A stretch of DNA of 64,000 nt. Origin: Qipengyuania vulgaris. GTDB lineage: Bacteria; Pseudomonadota; Alphaproteobacteria; Sphingomonadales; Sphingomonadaceae. This document shows, one piece after another, positions 62,437 through 64,000 of the stretch; the stretch's first letter is position 1, and every line of letters starts with the position of its first letter. Position numbers and translations under genes: made by a program. The stretch lies in the NCBI RefSeq assembly GCF_009827325.1, contig NZ_WTYC01000002.1:186001-250000 (forward strand), given 5' to 3'. The notes below the pieces were generated by a model. The model was not told the origin of the DNA. It saw only the letters and a program-made list of their open reading frames with translations, and did no database searches.

Positions 62437-63492
62437 TCAGGTGGTCGCGTCTTCGACCGGCGGTGCGCCTGCTCCCGGAGCAGACGGTTCGGCACTTTCC
62501 GGCTCCTGCAGCGGGACGGCGGCAGGGTCGGCTTCGACACCTTCCTCTTCCGCGCCTGCAACGGTGCCGCCCTGCGCTAGGACCCAATCATTATACTGGT
62601 CCATCGGCAATGCTTCGACGGCGATCGGCATATAGCCGTGGCGCGCGCCGCAAAGTTCGGAGCACTGGCCGTAATAGACACCCGGCTCGTCAACCTGGAA
62701 AATCCGTTCGTTCAGGCGACCCGGCACGGCATCCATCTTGAACCAGAGGCTAGGCACGGCGAAGGAGTGGATCACGTCGGCCGCAGTCACCTGCAGGCGG
62801 ATCGGAACGCCGACCGGAACGACCATGCGGTTGTCGACGGCAAGCTGGTGCGGCTCGCCACGCGCATTGGCTTCGTCCTTGTCGAGCATGTTCGATATAA
62901 TCTCGAAATCGCCGTTGTCGGGATAGGCATATCCCCAGTACCACTGATAGCCGATTGCCTTGATCGTAATCGCATCCTTGGGCGGCGTTTCATACTGCTT
63001 GGCGATCAGGGTGATCGACGGGATAGCGATGGCAAGCAGGATGAGCGCGGGCACAACAGTCCACACGACTTCGATCAGCGTATTGTGACTCGTCTTGGAG
63101 GGAACCGGGTTCGCCTTCCGGCGAAAACGGAACATGGTGTAGAGCATCAGGGCGAGTACGAAGGCGCATATCACCACCATGACCCAAATCAGGCCGATGT
63201 GCAGTCCATAGGCAAATTCGCCGTCTTCGGAATATTGGGGCTGGATATCCCAACCCGCATCCACCGGCATACCCTTGCCCTCGGTCGGCGCCATCGGAGT
63301 GTAAGCGCCGCTGCCCTCGGAAACCGCGTCGGGATCCGCGACATCTGCTGCTTCCGCCGGGTCGACAGATTCGAGTTGTTCCGCCGCCGCCGCGTCCGAA
63401 GCATCCTGCGCCAAAGCGATGGGCGCGCCGAAAATCAGCGAGAATGCCATCGCGAGGCTGGCAACGATCCGGTGAAATCCGAGAGTTTTCAT
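62437..63492 (-). CDS. ctaC: Cytochrome c oxidase subunit II
   Basis: A 351-residue protein with signal peptide (ending PIALAQ), an acidic Ala/Asp/Glu-rich insert (about 29-70), two membrane helices (about 99-122 and 140-165), and a periplasmic cupredoxin domain. The CuA site is QCSELCGARHGYMP (C-x3-C-x3-H-x2-M), and YQWYWGYAYPDNG is the aromatic patch that receives electrons from cytochrome c. A Pro/Ala/Glu-rich tail of about 50 residues follows the domain. It heads the coxII-coxI transcript. Confidence 0.97.
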   Translation of the reverse strand: MKTLGFHRIVASLAMAFSLIFGAPIALAQDASDAAAAEQLESVDPAEAADVADPDAVSEGSGAYTPMAPTEGKGMPVDAGWDIQPQYSEDGEFAYGLHIGLIWVMVVICAFVLALMLYTMFRFRRKANPVPSKTSHNTLIEVVWTVVPALILLAIAIPSITLIAKQYETPPKDAITIKAIGYQWYWGYAYPDNGDFEIISNMLDKDEANARGEPHQLAVDNRMVVPVGVPIRLQVTAADVIHSFAVPSLWFKMDAVPGRLNERIFQVDEPGVYYGQCSELCGARHGYMPIAVEALPMDQYNDWVLAQGGTVAGAEEEGVEADPAAVPLQEPESAEPSAPGAGAPPVEDATT

Positions 63493-63705
63493 TACTTTGG
63501 CACTCTTCCGTGTCGTGTCGTATTTCGGGTATGCGATGCCTGCGGAGCCTGCGTGCGCGCGGGAATCCGCCCCTCATGCGAGGCCCGATTGCGTTGGGCC
63601 CTATAGGCAGGGTTTCCGCCAGCCTCAAGCGGATGGTCGATAAAAATGTGCAAGTCCCATTGCCTCTTGCGCAAACGCGCGCAAGTCGCTTTGGCATTCA
63701 GCACC

Positions 63706-64000
63706 ATGACAGAAGACGAAATCCTCTCTGAATTCCGCGCGAGTGAGGCCTTGCTCGAGGGCCATTTCCTGCTCTCCAGCGGGCGCCACAGCGGCCATTA
63801 TCTTCAATGTGCACGGGTACTTATGAATCCCGACCGGGCAGGACGGCTTGCCTTTGCGCTTGCGCAAAAGATCCCCCGCGACATCCGCAGCCAGATCGAC
63901 GTGGTGGTCAGCCCTGCCATGGGCGGTATCATCATCGGGCAGGAAATGGGCCGCGCATTGGGGAAGGATGCAATGTTCCTCGAACGGCCCGGGGGCGCCT
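63706..64000 (+). CDS. pyrE: Orotate phosphoribosyltransferase (5' part, runs off the right edge)
   Basis: The first 98 codons are present. The opening MTEDEILSEFRASEALLEGHFLLSSGRHS and YLQCARVLMNPDRAGRLAFALA match the alphaproteobacterial PyrE, and VVVSPAMGGIIIGQEMGRAL is the start of the phosphoribosyl-binding region; the PRPP loop lies beyond the edge. The enzyme makes OMP from orotate. It is divergent from ctaC across 213 bases. PyrC, two steps earlier in the pathway, is encoded at 45.5 kb. Confidence 0.95.
   Translation, partial: MTEDEILSEFRASEALLEGHFLLSSGRHSGHYLQCARVLMNPDRAGRLAFALAQKIPRDIRSQIDVVVSPAMGGIIIGQEMGRALGKDAMFLERPGGA

Noticed and set aside
61063-62580. A 505-codon forward frame rich in His/Arg/Asp opposite coxI
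   Set aside because: It is a shadow of the conserved oxidase subunit I; its composition reflects antisense of membrane-helix codons.

Overview
The window is G+C-rich chromosomal DNA from an alphaproteobacterium, most likely a sphingomonad of the Erythrobacteraceae (Erythrobacter/Qipengyuania type). This is inferred from protein resemblance: an aa3 cytochrome oxidase set with Cox11, SURF1 and DUF983; a class I lysyl-tRNA synthetase; a gene-transfer-agent type holin; a plant-like glutamate-cysteine ligase; a FnrN-type regulator; and MASE1-GGDEF signalling. No rRNA, insertion sequence, prophage block or CRISPR array is visible. Almost all of it is tightly packed housekeeping DNA, with many 1-bp (TGATG) and 4-bp (ATGA/GTGA) overlaps between genes.

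Layout. 1-6.5 kb: 5' end of yajC, tRNA-Pro(GGG), a lone GTA-type holin, aroQ-accB-accC, a cytochrome c lipoprotein, an Lrp regulator divergent from an unusual histidine-kinase-like protein, then tRNA-CAT (probably Ile2) and tRNA-Pro(TGG). 6.5-13.7 kb: MATE exporter, a DUF1800/DUF1501 pair, M28 peptidase, ettA. 13.8-16.2 kb: a four-gene arsenic operon (arsR-arsI-arsC-acr3). 16.2-16.9 kb: the only long stretch without a confident gene. 17-26.4 kb: small protein, FKBP isomerase, acylphosphatase, diguanylate cyclase, PNPOx-like protein, RcnB-like Arg/Asp-repeat protein, cytochrome b561, a 2OG oxygenase, lysK, and two exported or membrane proteins of unknown role.

26.6-38.8 kb: DinG-like helicase coupled to a SixA phosphatase, HhH lipoprotein, MsrQ-like protein, soxR divergent from a VOC gene with a SoxR box between them, trmL, an SRAP peptidase, ubiA, rsmE, gshA, an ABM monooxygenase, bamB and its TPR partner. 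38.9-50.5 kb: glycosyltransferase, hydrolase, selO, aldehyde dehydrogenase, glycine-zipper protein, rarD, pyrC, ygfZ, a TetR/PF10118 divergent pair with tandem operators, GNAT, rpmA-rplU.

50.7-64 kb: a lipoprotein coupled to an Fnr-type oxygen sensor, an unknown membrane protein behind a perfect FNR box, then a long leftward block moaE-moaD-Rossmann-folB-methyltransferase-thrC-SURF1-DUF983-coxIII-cox11-small protein-ctaB-hydrolase-coxI-coxII, which holds nearly all parts and assembly factors of an aa3 terminal oxidase. pyrE begins at the right edge. I see no large new multi-gene system. The best leads are regulatory (FNR, SoxR and TetR sites), a kinase-like protein lacking ATP-binding motifs, an orphan GTA holin, and several unknown small proteins held in translationally coupled operons.
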